64,000 bases of DNA from an uncultured Clostridia bacterium (GCA_944368775.1 CALVXB010000011.1:18667-82666), one strand, 5' to 3'. Counted from the stretch's first letter, positions 55,495 to 63,785 are shown. Made by a program: numbers and translations. The notes: generated by a model from the letters alone, not told the origin.

Positions 55495-55512
55495 GATTTC
55501 CTGTTGACCTCC

Positions 55513-57240
55513 TTACGAAAGGGTGACGTTGTCATAAACCGGCGACCAGGAGAGCGTCGCTCCGCCATGCGTGTCGATGCGGATGTAGTCTGTGATGAAG
55601 GACGTAGCCGCCATCGTGCCGCCGAGCGGCGTGTTGTTTTCGACGACGATGCGGACGATGTTTTCGCCTTCGACGAGGTCGACGTTGCCGAGCTGGTACT
55701 CCTGGAACGGGCTCACCCAGTTCTGTTCGACCGAGCCGGGCGTTCCGCCGAAGTTGATGGGCGAGTAGTTGACCGCCGTGTCGTTGACGTACACCGCGAC
55801 CTTGTTGTCGCCGTCGGGGCCGATCGTGATGCCGCCGAAGATCTCCATCGCGAGGTTGGCGTAGAGGGTCGCGCCGCTGACTGCCTTGTCGGAATTGATC
55901 TTGAACTCGAGCGTTGCGCCGTAGCGGTACTGGTAGGAGACGAAGCGGCCGATGCCCGCAGACATGGACACGCCGTCCAGACGATAGTCGTCATCGACCA
56001 TCGCGCCGCTGTCCTTGCTGTCCGTCACGATGACTGCCTGATAGCTGTTCGCGCCGGAGTAACCGGGCATGTTCACCTGCTGCGTCAGGTCGACGTACTC
56101 GGCCTGGAAGATATCCGTCTCCACAGGTTCTGCCGTCCAATGCGCGTAGTAGGTGCCGTGCGCCGTCAGATGCAGGTCGGTGAAGTCGACCAGGCTGCCG
56201 CCGTACGACTGGGTGTACCAGCCGGCGAAGAGGTAGCCGGGGCGTTCGGGGTCGGTTTCGGGCGGGGTGACCGCATCCGCAACGGTGAGGCCGCTGTAGC
56301 TTGCGTACACTTCCTGCCGCGCCGCATAGTTATATTGGAAAGTCGCGACGTATTCTTCCATCTGCCAGACGGCGTAGTAGGTGACGTCGCCGGTCAGCAC
56401 TTCGTAGTCGATGGGGAACAGATCGTTCGTCGAAATGACGCCCTCGTCGCCGGGCTGCGCCGCGGGGTCTGTGGACCAGCCCATCAGGCGGTAGCCGGGG
56501 TAAGCGCCCGTCTCGGTCACGCGCTCGCCCGCCGCGGTCACGACGTCTCTGTCACGGATGTCGTCGCCCGCCTGTTCGAGCTCGAATACCTGCGTGTAGC
56601 CGTCGCCCATCTGCAAATCGAGGGTGACGATGCGCGAATAGATGGAGCGGTACGCCGCGGTGAAGGTGGTATCCTCCGCCGGGACCGTCCAGGTGGTGAA
56701 GTCTACCGCGTTGCCGGCGACGTCGCGCCACTCGCGGAAGGTGTAGATCGCCTCGCCCGTGTCGGGGTCGACGTCGTCGCGGACGGGGTTTTCGGGCAGT
56801 TGGTCTGCGGGGATGGTGCTCGCATACGCCGCCTGGATCGACACGGTCGTGCCGCCGTCGGTGAACTTGCCCTCGCCGGCGTCAAAGGTGACGGTGTATT
56901 GGCGGGTATCCCACTGCGCGTAGAGGGTGATGTCTGCGGAAGGCGTGTACGGGAAGGCGATGGTCTCGCCGCTGCCGTCCGCCTGCGTGTTCCAGTCTTT
57001 GAAGGTGTAGCCGGACATCGCGGGATCGGCGGGTTCTTCGACGGAGCCGCCCTCTTTGTCGACATAGACGGTGCGGGGCGTGGAGGTGTCGTCGTTGAAG
57101 TCGAGCGTGACCGCCCACTCGTCGACCGGGCCTGTAGGCCCGCCCGGCGTGGGCGTGCATGCCGTAAACGAGCCGCACAGCAGCATCGCCGTGCCGACTG
57201 CAAACGCCATGATGCGCGCTCTGCCTTTAAATTTTGACAT
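55513..57240 (-). CDS. Lipoprotein with Listeria-Bacteroides repeats and a C-terminal CBM-like domain
   Basis: The product is 575 aa. The signal peptide ends LLCGSFTAC (C28). Four repeats of the InlB-B/Flg_new type follow; their ends read WNTQADGSGETI, FREWRDVAGNAVDF, MGWSTDPAAQPGD and FAGWYTQSYGGSLV. The last 180 residues form a beta-rich domain (IFQAEYVDLTQQVN to ATSFITDYIRIDTHGG) that resembles CBM6/35 carbohydrate-binding modules. No enzyme motif is seen. The ATG at 57240 follows AAAAGGAGAAACGAAT; a start nine codons earlier is rejected. It likely presents glycans to the GH3 enzymes encoded on both sides. Confidence 0.78.
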   Translation of the reverse strand: MSKFKGRARIMAFAVGTAMLLCGSFTACTPTPGGPTGPVDEWAVTLDFNDDTSTPRTVYVDKEGGSVEEPADPAMSGYTFKDWNTQADGSGETIAFPYTPSADITLYAQWDTRQYTVTFDAGEGKFTDGGTTVSIQAAYASTIPADQLPENPVRDDVDPDTGEAIYTFREWRDVAGNAVDFTTWTVPAEDTTFTAAYRSIYSRIVTLDLQMGDGYTQVFELEQAGDDIRDRDVVTAAGERVTETGAYPGYRLMGWSTDPAAQPGDEGVISTNDLFPIDYEVLTGDVTYYAVWQMEEYVATFQYNYAARQEVYASYSGLTVADAVTPPETDPERPGYLFAGWYTQSYGGSLVDFTDLHLTAHGTYYAHWTAEPVETDIFQAEYVDLTQQVNMPGYSGANSYQAVIVTDSKDSGAMVDDDYRLDGVSMSAGIGRFVSYQYRYGATLEFKINSDKAVSGATLYANLAMEIFGGITIGPDGDNKVAVYVNDTAVNYSPINFGGTPGSVEQNWVSPFQEYQLGNVDLVEGENIVRIVVENNTPLGGTMAATSFITDYIRIDTHGGATLSWSPVYDNVTLS

Positions 57241-57285
57241 ATTCGTTTCTCCTTTTAAGATTCTCACAAGCCAAAATTGAAATTA

Positions 57286-57316
57286 CGGCTTCGGCTACTA
57301 GGGTTCGCCGAAGCCG
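57286..57316 (-). terminator. Hairpin between the third GH3 gene and the CBM lipoprotein
   Basis: A perfect 10-bp stem CGGCTTCGGC/GCCGAAGCCG (57286-57295, 57307-57316) is followed on the minus strand by TAATTTCAATTTT. It may be a partial terminator that lowers expression of the distal operon genes. Confidence 0.5.
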
Positions 57317-57347
57317 CAACGTCAGTTCTTAGTTACATCTGTTCAGA

Positions 57348-60300
57348 TCAACCGTTCTTCTTTTTGCGGAGAACGAGAGCGGTGCCTGCGAGCGCGATCA
57401 GCACGGCCGCGCCTGCAACGGAGACGGTGGCGATGGAACCGCCGCAGCCGCCTTCGGCAGCTTCGCCCGGATCGCCCTTGTCGCCCTTGTCGCCCTTGTC
57501 GCCGACGACCTTACCGAGGTTCTCGGAGGTGCCGTCGCCGTAATTGACGATCAGTTCGCCGTCTGCATTGATCTCGAAGCCTTCGATCACGGTGCCGTCC
57601 TGGCCATCCTGGCCGGCGGGGCCTGCGGGGCCCTGTGCGCCGTCCTGACCGGCAGGGCCGGCAGGACCCTGCGCGCCGGGCGCGCCGTCAGCGCCGACCA
57701 CATGGCCGAGGTTCTCGATGGTGCCGTCGGGATAGGTGACGAGCAGGTTGCCGTTCGCGTCGATCTCGAAGCTGATATCGAGGCCGCCGGTGCTGCCTTC
57801 GTCGCCGAAGAAGGTGATCGTTCTGGTATATTCTACAGGCTGCAGTCTGTAGCTGGGACGCCAGCCGCCGGAACCGACGACCTGCTCGCCCGTCTGCTTG
57901 ACGGTGATGGTCGTTTCGCCGGCTGCGAGAGTACCGGTGACGGTACCGTCAGCCGCAATGGTGAAGCCGTGCGCGTCGCCGACGATCTCATAGTTGACCG
58001 ACTTGAAGACGCCGACCGTATCTGCGGAAGGTTCGACGTTCGGGTCGATCACTTCGGGCTGGACGGAGCCGCCGAAGAAGCTGACCGACGAACCGGTCTC
58101 GCCTGCGAGGCGGGCGACCATTTCGAGCTCGACTTCTCTTTCGATATAGCCGAAGCCGCCGTTGCCCTTGACCACCACTTCGATGGTGTAGGCGTTCGGG
58201 TCAGAAACATAGCCGCTGACGACGACTGCGCCGTTCTGCACGGTCGCGGTCATGCCGTCGGGCACGGTCGCGGAGACGATCTCGAAGCCGGCATCGCCGA
58301 AGGCATCGTTGATGGCGTCGACCGCTTCAAGCTCTGCCTTGGTGATGATCGTTTCGTTGTTGAGCACCTGGTTCACGTTGACGGTGAGTTCGGCCTTGCC
58401 GTCGACGAACGCCTTCGACTCGAAGCCGTTGTCCATCTCGTTGCCGTTGGCGACGACATAGAAGATGCGCTGCGCCGTGTCGCGCGTCCAGAACCACTGC
58501 GTCGGGCTGGCAACTTCCTTCATGGAGCCGTCTGCCTGCGCCTGATCGATGTAGACCATGCCGTCTCTCCACTCGCCCTTCGTGTAACCGGTGGAGGAGC
58601 CGAGCGGGATGGTGTGTGCACGGGCGATGGTATCGCCGTTCCATGCGGGGGTGTCTTCAGAATACATATCCGTTACGGAGACGCCGTCGAAGCCCCATTC
58701 ATTTTCATAGAGCTGGATGTTGGTCGCGTAGCCGACGGAGGTGGAGAGACCGATGTGGTTGAATGCGGACATGGTGCCGTTGCCGTTGCCGTCGGTGATG
58801 CAAAGTTCGAAGACCTTGGCGTAGATCTCGCGGATGGCCTGCTCGGTGGCGAAGGTCATCGTGCCCATACGGCTGGTCTCCTGGTCGTTCAGGTAGATAT
58901 GCTTGATGTAAGGGTGCATGCCCATTTCGGTCGCGCCCTTGATGACTGCGGCAGCGACGATACCGCCCTGCACGCCGTCCTGCGAGTAGTACTCGAAGTT
59001 ACGGCCTGCCAGCGGGTTGCGGTGGGTGTTCATCGCGGGGCCGTACCAGCCGTTGACGTTCATCCACAGAGCCTCGTTGCCGACGGCATGGCCCTGCTCG
59101 TACGCGAGCTCTGCATTCCAGGTGGAAGCGATGACGGGAGCGCCGACCCAGCCCCAACCGACGACGGAAGTGCCGTCTGCGAGGACGCCGTTCTTCAGCT
59201 GGTTCGGGCCGTCGGGATCGACCGTGCGGGGTTTATCGACAGATTCGACGGCAGCCGTGGAGAAGGAGCCGCTGGTGACGACTGCGGTGAGCTCGTCCCA
59301 AGTAAACTGGTCCATGAAGGTGGTCCACTGCGGATCGTCGAGGGGGATGCCCTTCATATCCTGCAGGGTGATGGCGTACAGGCCGTCTGCGCCGAGGACG
59401 CCCGTGCCCTGCGTCCAGCCCTCGACGTCAGATTCGTCTTTGAGCCAGAGGTTGTTATAATCGGTCTCGATCGCGGCGGTCAGGCGGTTGTCGTTATCGA
59501 AGGCAGCCGTACCTGCGTTGGCGGGAGCGCCGCTGTTTTTGGAGATGTGCTGGTTGTCGATCGCGCGGAATGCCTTCTCTTTGAAGGTGCGGTTGCTTTC
59601 GCTGTCGAGCATGTAACCGAGCTGCAGCTGCATGTCGTTCGGGTCGCCGGGCTCCCAATCCATTTCGAGGGCGACTTCGTCACCGTCGATGAGGTCCTGA
59701 CGGCTCAGGTAATGATCTTCTTCGTTCAGCAGCCAGTTGCTGGAGAGGGTGTTGTACAGCTCCCACCCGTTGCCCGTCTGCGAATAGATGTTGTTCGGGG
59801 TATCGGGATCGTCGTCCTGCTCGTAGTTGATGTCGGCAGCGGCGGTCAGCGTGCTTTCGAGGAGCACGTCGTGCGAGTTGTCCATGATCTTGAGCACGAC
59901 GTCGCCCGCATCGATCTCGTAACCGGCGTGATCGTTGCTGTTGGCATCGTTGTAGTCGAAGGTCGCAAGATCTTTGGCGTTGATGGTGACGGTGACCGTC
60001 TCGGTCGCGCCCGGCTCGATGATGTCCGTCTTGGTGTAGCCGACCAGGTTGACGGCAGCCTTTTCGATCTCACCTTCGAAGTACTCGGGCGAGCTGTACA
60101 GCTGCACGACCGTCTTGCCGGCAACGTCGCCCGTGTTTTCTACGTCGACGGTGACGGTGATGTCCTCTTCCATGTTCGCTTCTGCGAGGCTGCTCGCGCT
60201 GACACGCATGTTCGAATACTCAAACGTGGTGTAGGAGAGGCCGTAGCCGAACGGATACGCGACCGCTTCGTCGTACCAGGCGTCTGCCGTAGCAGCGTCC

Positions 60301-61541
60301 GTCGCGGCGGCGAGCTCTTCGTACACGGTCTCGTAGTAACGGTAGCCCATGTAGATGCCTTCGGCGTAGTCGATGGCGAGGTGGTAAGAGCTGTTTTCGG
60401 TGTAGTTCGGGACGGAGGGATCCATCACCATGTGGATGGTGCTGCTTCCGTCGCCGGAACTACGGGCGCCGCCCGCAGAGCCGTTGACGCCGCCCGTGAC
60501 CTGTTCGCCGTTGATGGCATAGTTGGACGCGGTGTAGCCGAGCGAGTTATACATGGTGGGGTCGGTGTAGAAATCGTTCATCCAGAAGTCGACGAGGCGG
60601 CCGGAGGGATTGATCCTGCCGGCGAGGATGCCGCCGAGCGCCAGGTTGCCGTTCCAGCCGGGGGTGCCGAGCCAGAGGATGGCGTCGAAGTCTTCGTCGT
60701 TGATGATGTTGGCGATCTCCATGACTGCAGGGGTCTGCAGGAGGATGACGACCTTATCGAAGTTGCCCTGCGCCTTCTGGTACTTGACATAGGCGAGCAG
60801 CGCTTCTTCGGCGTCGGTCAGGGTGAGATAATGATCGGTCGCATCTTCGTGGCCTTCGACGTCGTGCGACTGGTTGTCGACGAACTCGGAACCCGTACGG
60901 CTGATCGTGACGATCGCGGTGCTGTAATCTTCGAAAGAAGACTCGACAGACGCGAAGAAGTTGTCCGCAGCATAGCTGTACTTATGGCCCTGGAACTCGA
61001 CCGTACCGTTGGTGTCGTCTTTGGTCATGTACGTGTAGTCGGCAGCGTCGCCTCTTTCGTTGACGCCGATGCCCTTGGTGCCGACGAGCGCTTCTGCCGC
61101 GGCGTTGATCGCAAAGCCGTCGGCCTCGTTGTACTCAAGGCCCTCATAGACGGTCTTTTCGGTCTCACCGATCCAGTCGTTTTCGGCAGCGATAGTCGCG
61201 TTGGTCGGAACGCCCTGCGCGCCCGAGCCGCCGCCGCCATACTCCATGAACGCACTGAGGACAGTGACGTTCTTTTCACCCGAAGCAAGCGGAAGTGCGT
61301 TGTTCTGGTTCTTCATCAGAACGAAGCCTTCGCCGGCGATCTCGATGTTGAGTTCGCTGCTCGCCTTAATGGTCTCCATGTACGAATCGTAGTCCGACTC
61401 ATACATGTCCTGCGCAGCATCAAGCACGCCGGCGTTCGCCTTCAGCATGCCGGGCGCCATAAAGCTCGTAAACGCCATTGCGGACGCAAGAAGTCCGATG
61501 GCGAGCTTTGAAAAGCGCCGATTGATTGCCTTGCTTTTCAT
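57348..61541 (-). CDS. Very large GH3 enzyme with Ig-like and collagen-like stalk and membrane anchor
   Basis: The product is 1397 aa. It has a signal peptide (residues 1-37, near ANA), a swapped-order GH3 enzyme (AGEGFVLMKNQNNALPL; then IKHIYLNDQETSRMG with H881; nucleophile in VSVTDMY, D958) and Ig-like domains (about 1090-1240). Two copies of a 45-residue module follow (NLLVTYPDGTIENLGHVVG and ELIVNYGDGTSENLGKVVG), each joined to Gly-X-Y collagen-like runs (GAPGAQGPAGPAGQDG; GDKGDKGDKGDPGE). A C-terminal helix (about 1368-1390) and RKKKNG tail anchor it. The ATG at 61541 follows GGAGGAATTGT. It lies 21 bp behind the LytTR gene and so should follow the invertible promoter. Confidence 0.87.
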   Translation of the reverse strand: MKSKAINRRFSKLAIGLLASAMAFTSFMAPGMLKANAGVLDAAQDMYESDYDSYMETIKASSELNIEIAGEGFVLMKNQNNALPLASGEKNVTVLSAFMEYGGGGSGAQGVPTNATIAAENDWIGETEKTVYEGLEYNEADGFAINAAAEALVGTKGIGVNERGDAADYTYMTKDDTNGTVEFQGHKYSYAADNFFASVESSFEDYSTAIVTISRTGSEFVDNQSHDVEGHEDATDHYLTLTDAEEALLAYVKYQKAQGNFDKVVILLQTPAVMEIANIINDEDFDAILWLGTPGWNGNLALGGILAGRINPSGRLVDFWMNDFYTDPTMYNSLGYTASNYAINGEQVTGGVNGSAGGARSSGDGSSTIHMVMDPSVPNYTENSSYHLAIDYAEGIYMGYRYYETVYEELAAATDAATADAWYDEAVAYPFGYGLSYTTFEYSNMRVSASSLAEANMEEDITVTVDVENTGDVAGKTVVQLYSSPEYFEGEIEKAAVNLVGYTKTDIIEPGATETVTVTINAKDLATFDYNDANSNDHAGYEIDAGDVVLKIMDNSHDVLLESTLTAAADINYEQDDDPDTPNNIYSQTGNGWELYNTLSSNWLLNEEDHYLSRQDLIDGDEVALEMDWEPGDPNDMQLQLGYMLDSESNRTFKEKAFRAIDNQHISKNSGAPANAGTAAFDNDNRLTAAIETDYNNLWLKDESDVEGWTQGTGVLGADGLYAITLQDMKGIPLDDPQWTTFMDQFTWDELTAVVTSGSFSTAAVESVDKPRTVDPDGPNQLKNGVLADGTSVVGWGWVGAPVIASTWNAELAYEQGHAVGNEALWMNVNGWYGPAMNTHRNPLAGRNFEYYSQDGVQGGIVAAAVIKGATEMGMHPYIKHIYLNDQETSRMGTMTFATEQAIREIYAKVFELCITDGNGNGTMSAFNHIGLSTSVGYATNIQLYENEWGFDGVSVTDMYSEDTPAWNGDTIARAHTIPLGSSTGYTKGEWRDGMVYIDQAQADGSMKEVASPTQWFWTRDTAQRIFYVVANGNEMDNGFESKAFVDGKAELTVNVNQVLNNETIITKAELEAVDAINDAFGDAGFEIVSATVPDGMTATVQNGAVVVSGYVSDPNAYTIEVVVKGNGGFGYIEREVELEMVARLAGETGSSVSFFGGSVQPEVIDPNVEPSADTVGVFKSVNYEIVGDAHGFTIAADGTVTGTLAAGETTITVKQTGEQVVGSGGWRPSYRLQPVEYTRTITFFGDEGSTGGLDISFEIDANGNLLVTYPDGTIENLGHVVGADGAPGAQGPAGPAGQDGAQGPAGPAGQDGQDGTVIEGFEINADGELIVNYGDGTSENLGKVVGDKGDKGDKGDPGEAAEGGCGGSIATVSVAGAAVLIALAGTALVLRKKKNG

Positions 61542-61562
61542 ACAATTCCTCCAATATATATT

Positions 61563-62336
61563 TTATTTACACGGAATTTCTTCCGTACAAACCGAAGTTG
61601 ATGCGCGCCCTTCGTACGCGAGGGCGCCGCCGCTGTAACTTTTACCCAACAGACAAGAAAAATCTTCCTTTTTCCGCCGCGAAACGGGGATCTTGCTGCC
61701 GCCGACGTACACGTTTTCGCCGTCGAACCGCTCGACGTAGCGCAGGTTGACCATGTATTTGGCAGAGCAGCGGTAAAAGCCCATCTGCTCGAGCAGCTTT
61801 TCTTCTCCGCACAGCTGCCCGCGCGTTGTCACGCTGCCGCCGAACAGATGATAGATGAGGAAGCGGCCGTTTACCTCCACGAACTGCACGTCTTTGGCGT
61901 AGACGCGGCGGCACCAGGCGCCGCCCTCGAGGAGGATGCTCTTGTCACGCTCCCGCCGCACGCGGCGGCAGGCGCGCTTGAACGCGCTCGCGAACAGGTT
62001 GTACTCGACGGGGACGGTCAAAAAGCCCGCCGCCTCGATCATATAACCGTTGACGGCGGAAGCGGCGTCGCCCGATACGAGGATGACGCCCGCGCGCGGC
62101 GCGGCCTTGCGCAGGGAAAAGAGGTCGCCCTCTCCGCCCGTAAAGCTGCTGAATACGACGGCGTACATATCCGGGCAAAGAGACGCGGCGAACGCTTCGA
62201 GGTCAGAAACGAGGGCGCAGCGGCACAGTTTGCCCATAGACGCACAACACACCCCCGTAAGCGCCCTTAAGGCGCCCGCGAGCTTTTTGTCATCGCTGAC
62301 GATCGCTATCTGGATCAGCTGGTCTTCGCCGCTCAT
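61563..62336 (-). CDS. LytTR-type DNA-binding regulator with a degenerate receiver domain
   Basis: The product is 257 aa. The N-terminal 120 residues have a CheY-like pattern: IAIVSDDKKLAGALRAL keeps the acidic pair D15-D16. The expected phospho-aspartate position reads YAVVFSSF (Ser), and the expected Lys of the KP motif is Val in FLTVPVEY. So it probably is not controlled by phosphorylation. The C-terminal half has LytTR features: DVQFVEVNGRFLIYH, EEKLLEQMGFYRCSAKYMVN, and GSKIPVSRRKKEDF. No histidine kinase gene is nearby. The ATG at 62336 has AGGG four bases upstream and GGAGAAAGGG further away. It is the first gene behind the invertible promoter and may control the locus itself. Confidence 0.85.
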   Translation of the reverse strand: MSGEDQLIQIAIVSDDKKLAGALRALTGVCCASMGKLCRCALVSDLEAFAASLCPDMYAVVFSSFTGGEGDLFSLRKAAPRAGVILVSGDAASAVNGYMIEAAGFLTVPVEYNLFASAFKRACRRVRRERDKSILLEGGAWCRRVYAKDVQFVEVNGRFLIYHLFGGSVTTRGQLCGEEKLLEQMGFYRCSAKYMVNLRYVERFDGENVYVGGSKIPVSRRKKEDFSCLLGKSYSGGALAYEGRASTSVCTEEIPCK

Positions 62337-62361
62337 TCGACCCTGTACCCTTTCTCCGGTG

Positions 62362-62390
62362 CGTACATCTATTGTTTTAATAGATGTACG
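62362..62390. repeat. Left inverted recombination site (IR-L)
   Basis: Arms CGTACATCTAT (62362-62372) and ATAGATGTACG (62380-62390) are perfect complements around the asymmetric 7-bp spacer TGTTTTA (62373-62379). This is the layout of tyrosine-recombinase crossover sites. It matches IR-R in inverted orientation at 25 of 29 positions. Confidence 0.75.
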
Positions 62391-62549
62391 GTTTTTTTAT
62401 TTTTTTCGCTTACATGATACATTTTATCACGCGATGGTCACCTTGTCAATACCTATTTCCAAAAAAAGAAAAAATTTTTCATTGCCGTGTAAAACGGGCG
62501 TTGTTTTTCGCCGCGATCGTGCAGCCGCCCGCGCGCCGTGTACGTCTAT
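62380..62549. mobile_element. Predicted invertible DNA segment carrying a promoter
   Basis: 170 bp lie between the two inverted sites. The segment has a consensus promoter aimed at the LytTR gene in the assembled orientation, AT-rich tracts, and a CCGT-gtaaa-ACGG dyad (62485-62497) upstream of the -35. After inversion the promoter would face right, across IR-R and straight into a strong terminator (62605-62638). Inferred to be a phase-variation switch; a complete tyrosine recombinase gene lies 70 bp beyond IR-R. Confidence 0.65.
62421..62449 (-). promoter_or_regulatory. Promoter inside the invertible segment
   Basis: On the minus strand TTGACA (62444-62449) and TAAAAT (62421-62426) are 17 bp apart. 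The start point is about 78 bp upstream of the LytTR ATG; the leader includes the IR-L hairpin. Confidence 0.8.
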
Positions 62550-62567
62550 TAAAACAATAGGCGTACG
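62539..62567. repeat. Right inverted recombination site (IR-R)
   Basis: Arms TGTACGTCTAT (62539-62549) and ATAGGCGTACG (62557-62567) flank TAAAACA (62550-62556), the exact reverse complement of the IR-L spacer. Differences from IR-L lie only in the arms, so strand exchange in the spacer would be fully matched. Confidence 0.75.
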
Positions 62568-62604
62568 ATTTTTCTTTCCTTATTATATAATGGTGACAGA
62601 TAGA

Positions 62605-62638
62605 TGCGCCCGCCGCCCTTGTGCGGCGGGCGCTTTTT
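62605..62638 (+). terminator. Terminator insulating the recombinase gene
   Basis: A perfect 11-bp stem GCGCCCGCCGC/GCGGCGGGCGC (loop of 6) is followed on the plus strand by TTTTT. There is no plus-strand gene upstream. It would stop transcripts only when the invertible promoter faces right, so preventing antisense reading of the recombinase. Confidence 0.75.
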
Positions 62639-63542
62639 ACAGCAACTTTCCCAATTTGTTCATCATCTCCCGCTTGTGCTCCCAGAGGCTGTGCGCATAC
62701 CGGTTGAGCGTGATCGCCGCGTTCTGATGCCCGAGGATCTCTGAAAGCGTCTTGACGTCCATGCCGCACTCCAGCGCGCGGGTCGCGAAGGTGTGGCGGA
62801 GGGCGTGGAAGCCCTTGTGGCGAATATTTTCGCGGTCTAAAAGCCGCTCGAACGTCTTTTGGTAAGAGCGCAGCGAAACGTCTGCTCCGCCCTTGCCGCT
62901 GATGACGAAGCTGCCCCGGCTGCGCTGTTTGACGGCCTTCAGATAGGGCAAAAGCTGCTTCGGCACGGGGATCTTGCGCTTGGAGGACGCCGTTTTGGGC
63001 GTATCCAGCAGCCAGACGTATCGCCCGCCCTGCCAGCGGTCGCGGCAGGTCTTCGTCACGGAGAGCATCCCCTTCTGCAAGTCGATATCCGCCCATTGCA
63101 GCGCCATCAGCTCCCCGATGCGCAGACCCGTATAGAGGCATAAGACGATGCCGCAGAGGCGATCTTTGCCGCTCCCGAAGACGCAGCGCTCGATCTTTTT
63201 CTGTTCCGCGACGGAGAAGCAGCTCACCTCCTTTTCGCGCGGCTTGGGCATACGGATGCTGTCCGTATATTCGCGGTCGGTGCCGCCCGTCCGCTGCGCC
63301 GCTTTCAGCGAGCTTTTGAGCACGGAAATGATGCCGCCGACGGTGTTGGCGGCATAGCGCCCGCACAGCCCCGCCGTAAACGCCTGCAAGACGGCGGGGC
63401 GCAGCGCGTCCAGCTCGTAGCCGCCCAAACAGGGGATGAGCTGCCTGCGCGCGACGCCCTCGTAATGCTCGAACGTGCGCTGCTTGACCGTCGGACGGAC
63501 ATAAAAATGCAGCCATTGCGTGATCCGATCTTTGTACTTCAT
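62637..63542 (-). CDS. Tyrosine recombinase (phage-integrase family), probable inversion enzyme
   Basis: The product is 301 aa. The N-terminal SAM-like core-binding domain covers about 1-100. The catalytic residues are all present: R141 in TGLRIGELMAL, K183 in DTPKTASSKRK, H246 and R249 in FHALRHTFATRA, H272 in LGHQNAAITL and Y282 in LNRYAHS. It is a single-domain-pair enzyme without the extra N-terminal arm-binding domain of large integrases, which suits small simple sites. The ATG at 63542 is nine bases from GAGG; an ATG two codons earlier is too close. Its own promoter lies at 63570-63598. No phage genes or att-like tRNA are seen, so local DNA inversion is the likely job. Confidence 0.9.
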   Translation of the reverse strand: MKYKDRITQWLHFYVRPTVKQRTFEHYEGVARRQLIPCLGGYELDALRPAVLQAFTAGLCGRYAANTVGGIISVLKSSLKAAQRTGGTDREYTDSIRMPKPREKEVSCFSVAEQKKIERCVFGSGKDRLCGIVLCLYTGLRIGELMALQWADIDLQKGMLSVTKTCRDRWQGGRYVWLLDTPKTASSKRKIPVPKQLLPYLKAVKQRSRGSFVISGKGGADVSLRSYQKTFERLLDRENIRHKGFHALRHTFATRALECGMDVKTLSEILGHQNAAITLNRYAHSLWEHKREMMNKLGKLL

Positions 63543-63569
63543 CTGCATCCACCTCGTTTTTTTGATGCA

Positions 63570-63598
63570 ATGATAGCACGCACCGCCAAACGAGGCAA
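63570..63598 (-). promoter_or_regulatory. Promoter of the tyrosine recombinase
   Basis: On the minus strand TTGCCT (63593-63598) and TATCAT (63570-63575) are 17 bp apart. A near-perfect dyad CGCAAATAT/ATATTTTGCG (63670-63690) lies further upstream. Confidence 0.6.
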
Positions 63599-63752
63599 TT
63601 ACATAGCCCGCCATTCTCCCTCTTGGCGGGAAAATTTTTGCGCGCCCTCCCCGCCCCGCCATGTTCCCGCGCAAATATTGATATTTTGCGGCGAACGCTC
63701 CGCCGGCCGCCCGCCCTCGCACTTTACCGCCGCGATCTCGGCGATGCGCGCG

Positions 63753-63785
63753 CCCGATGAATTGTCAAACTAATTGCAACACTTG
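63753..63785. mobile_element. Probable IS30-family element end
   Basis: Directly beyond the transposase stop, the minus strand reads CAATTAGTTTGACAATTCAT, similar in style to IS30-family terminal repeats (TTGACAATT). The exact end and the target duplication cannot be fixed because the other end is outside the window. Confidence 0.45.

Noticed and set aside
62361..62397. Reading IR-L (and IR-R) simply as plus-strand terminators, since T-rich runs follow both
   Set aside because: No plus-strand gene precedes them. The stems are AT-rich, unlike the GC-rich terminators elsewhere in the window. The two copies are inverted with an identical spacer beside a recombinase. This remains the main alternative and would be decided by read mapping.
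62637..63542. The recombinase as a prophage or ICE integrase
   Set aside because: No phage, conjugation or excisionase genes are in view, there is no tRNA attachment site, and the protein lacks the extra N-terminal arm-binding domain. The window ends 460 bp upstream, so an element further right cannot be excluded.
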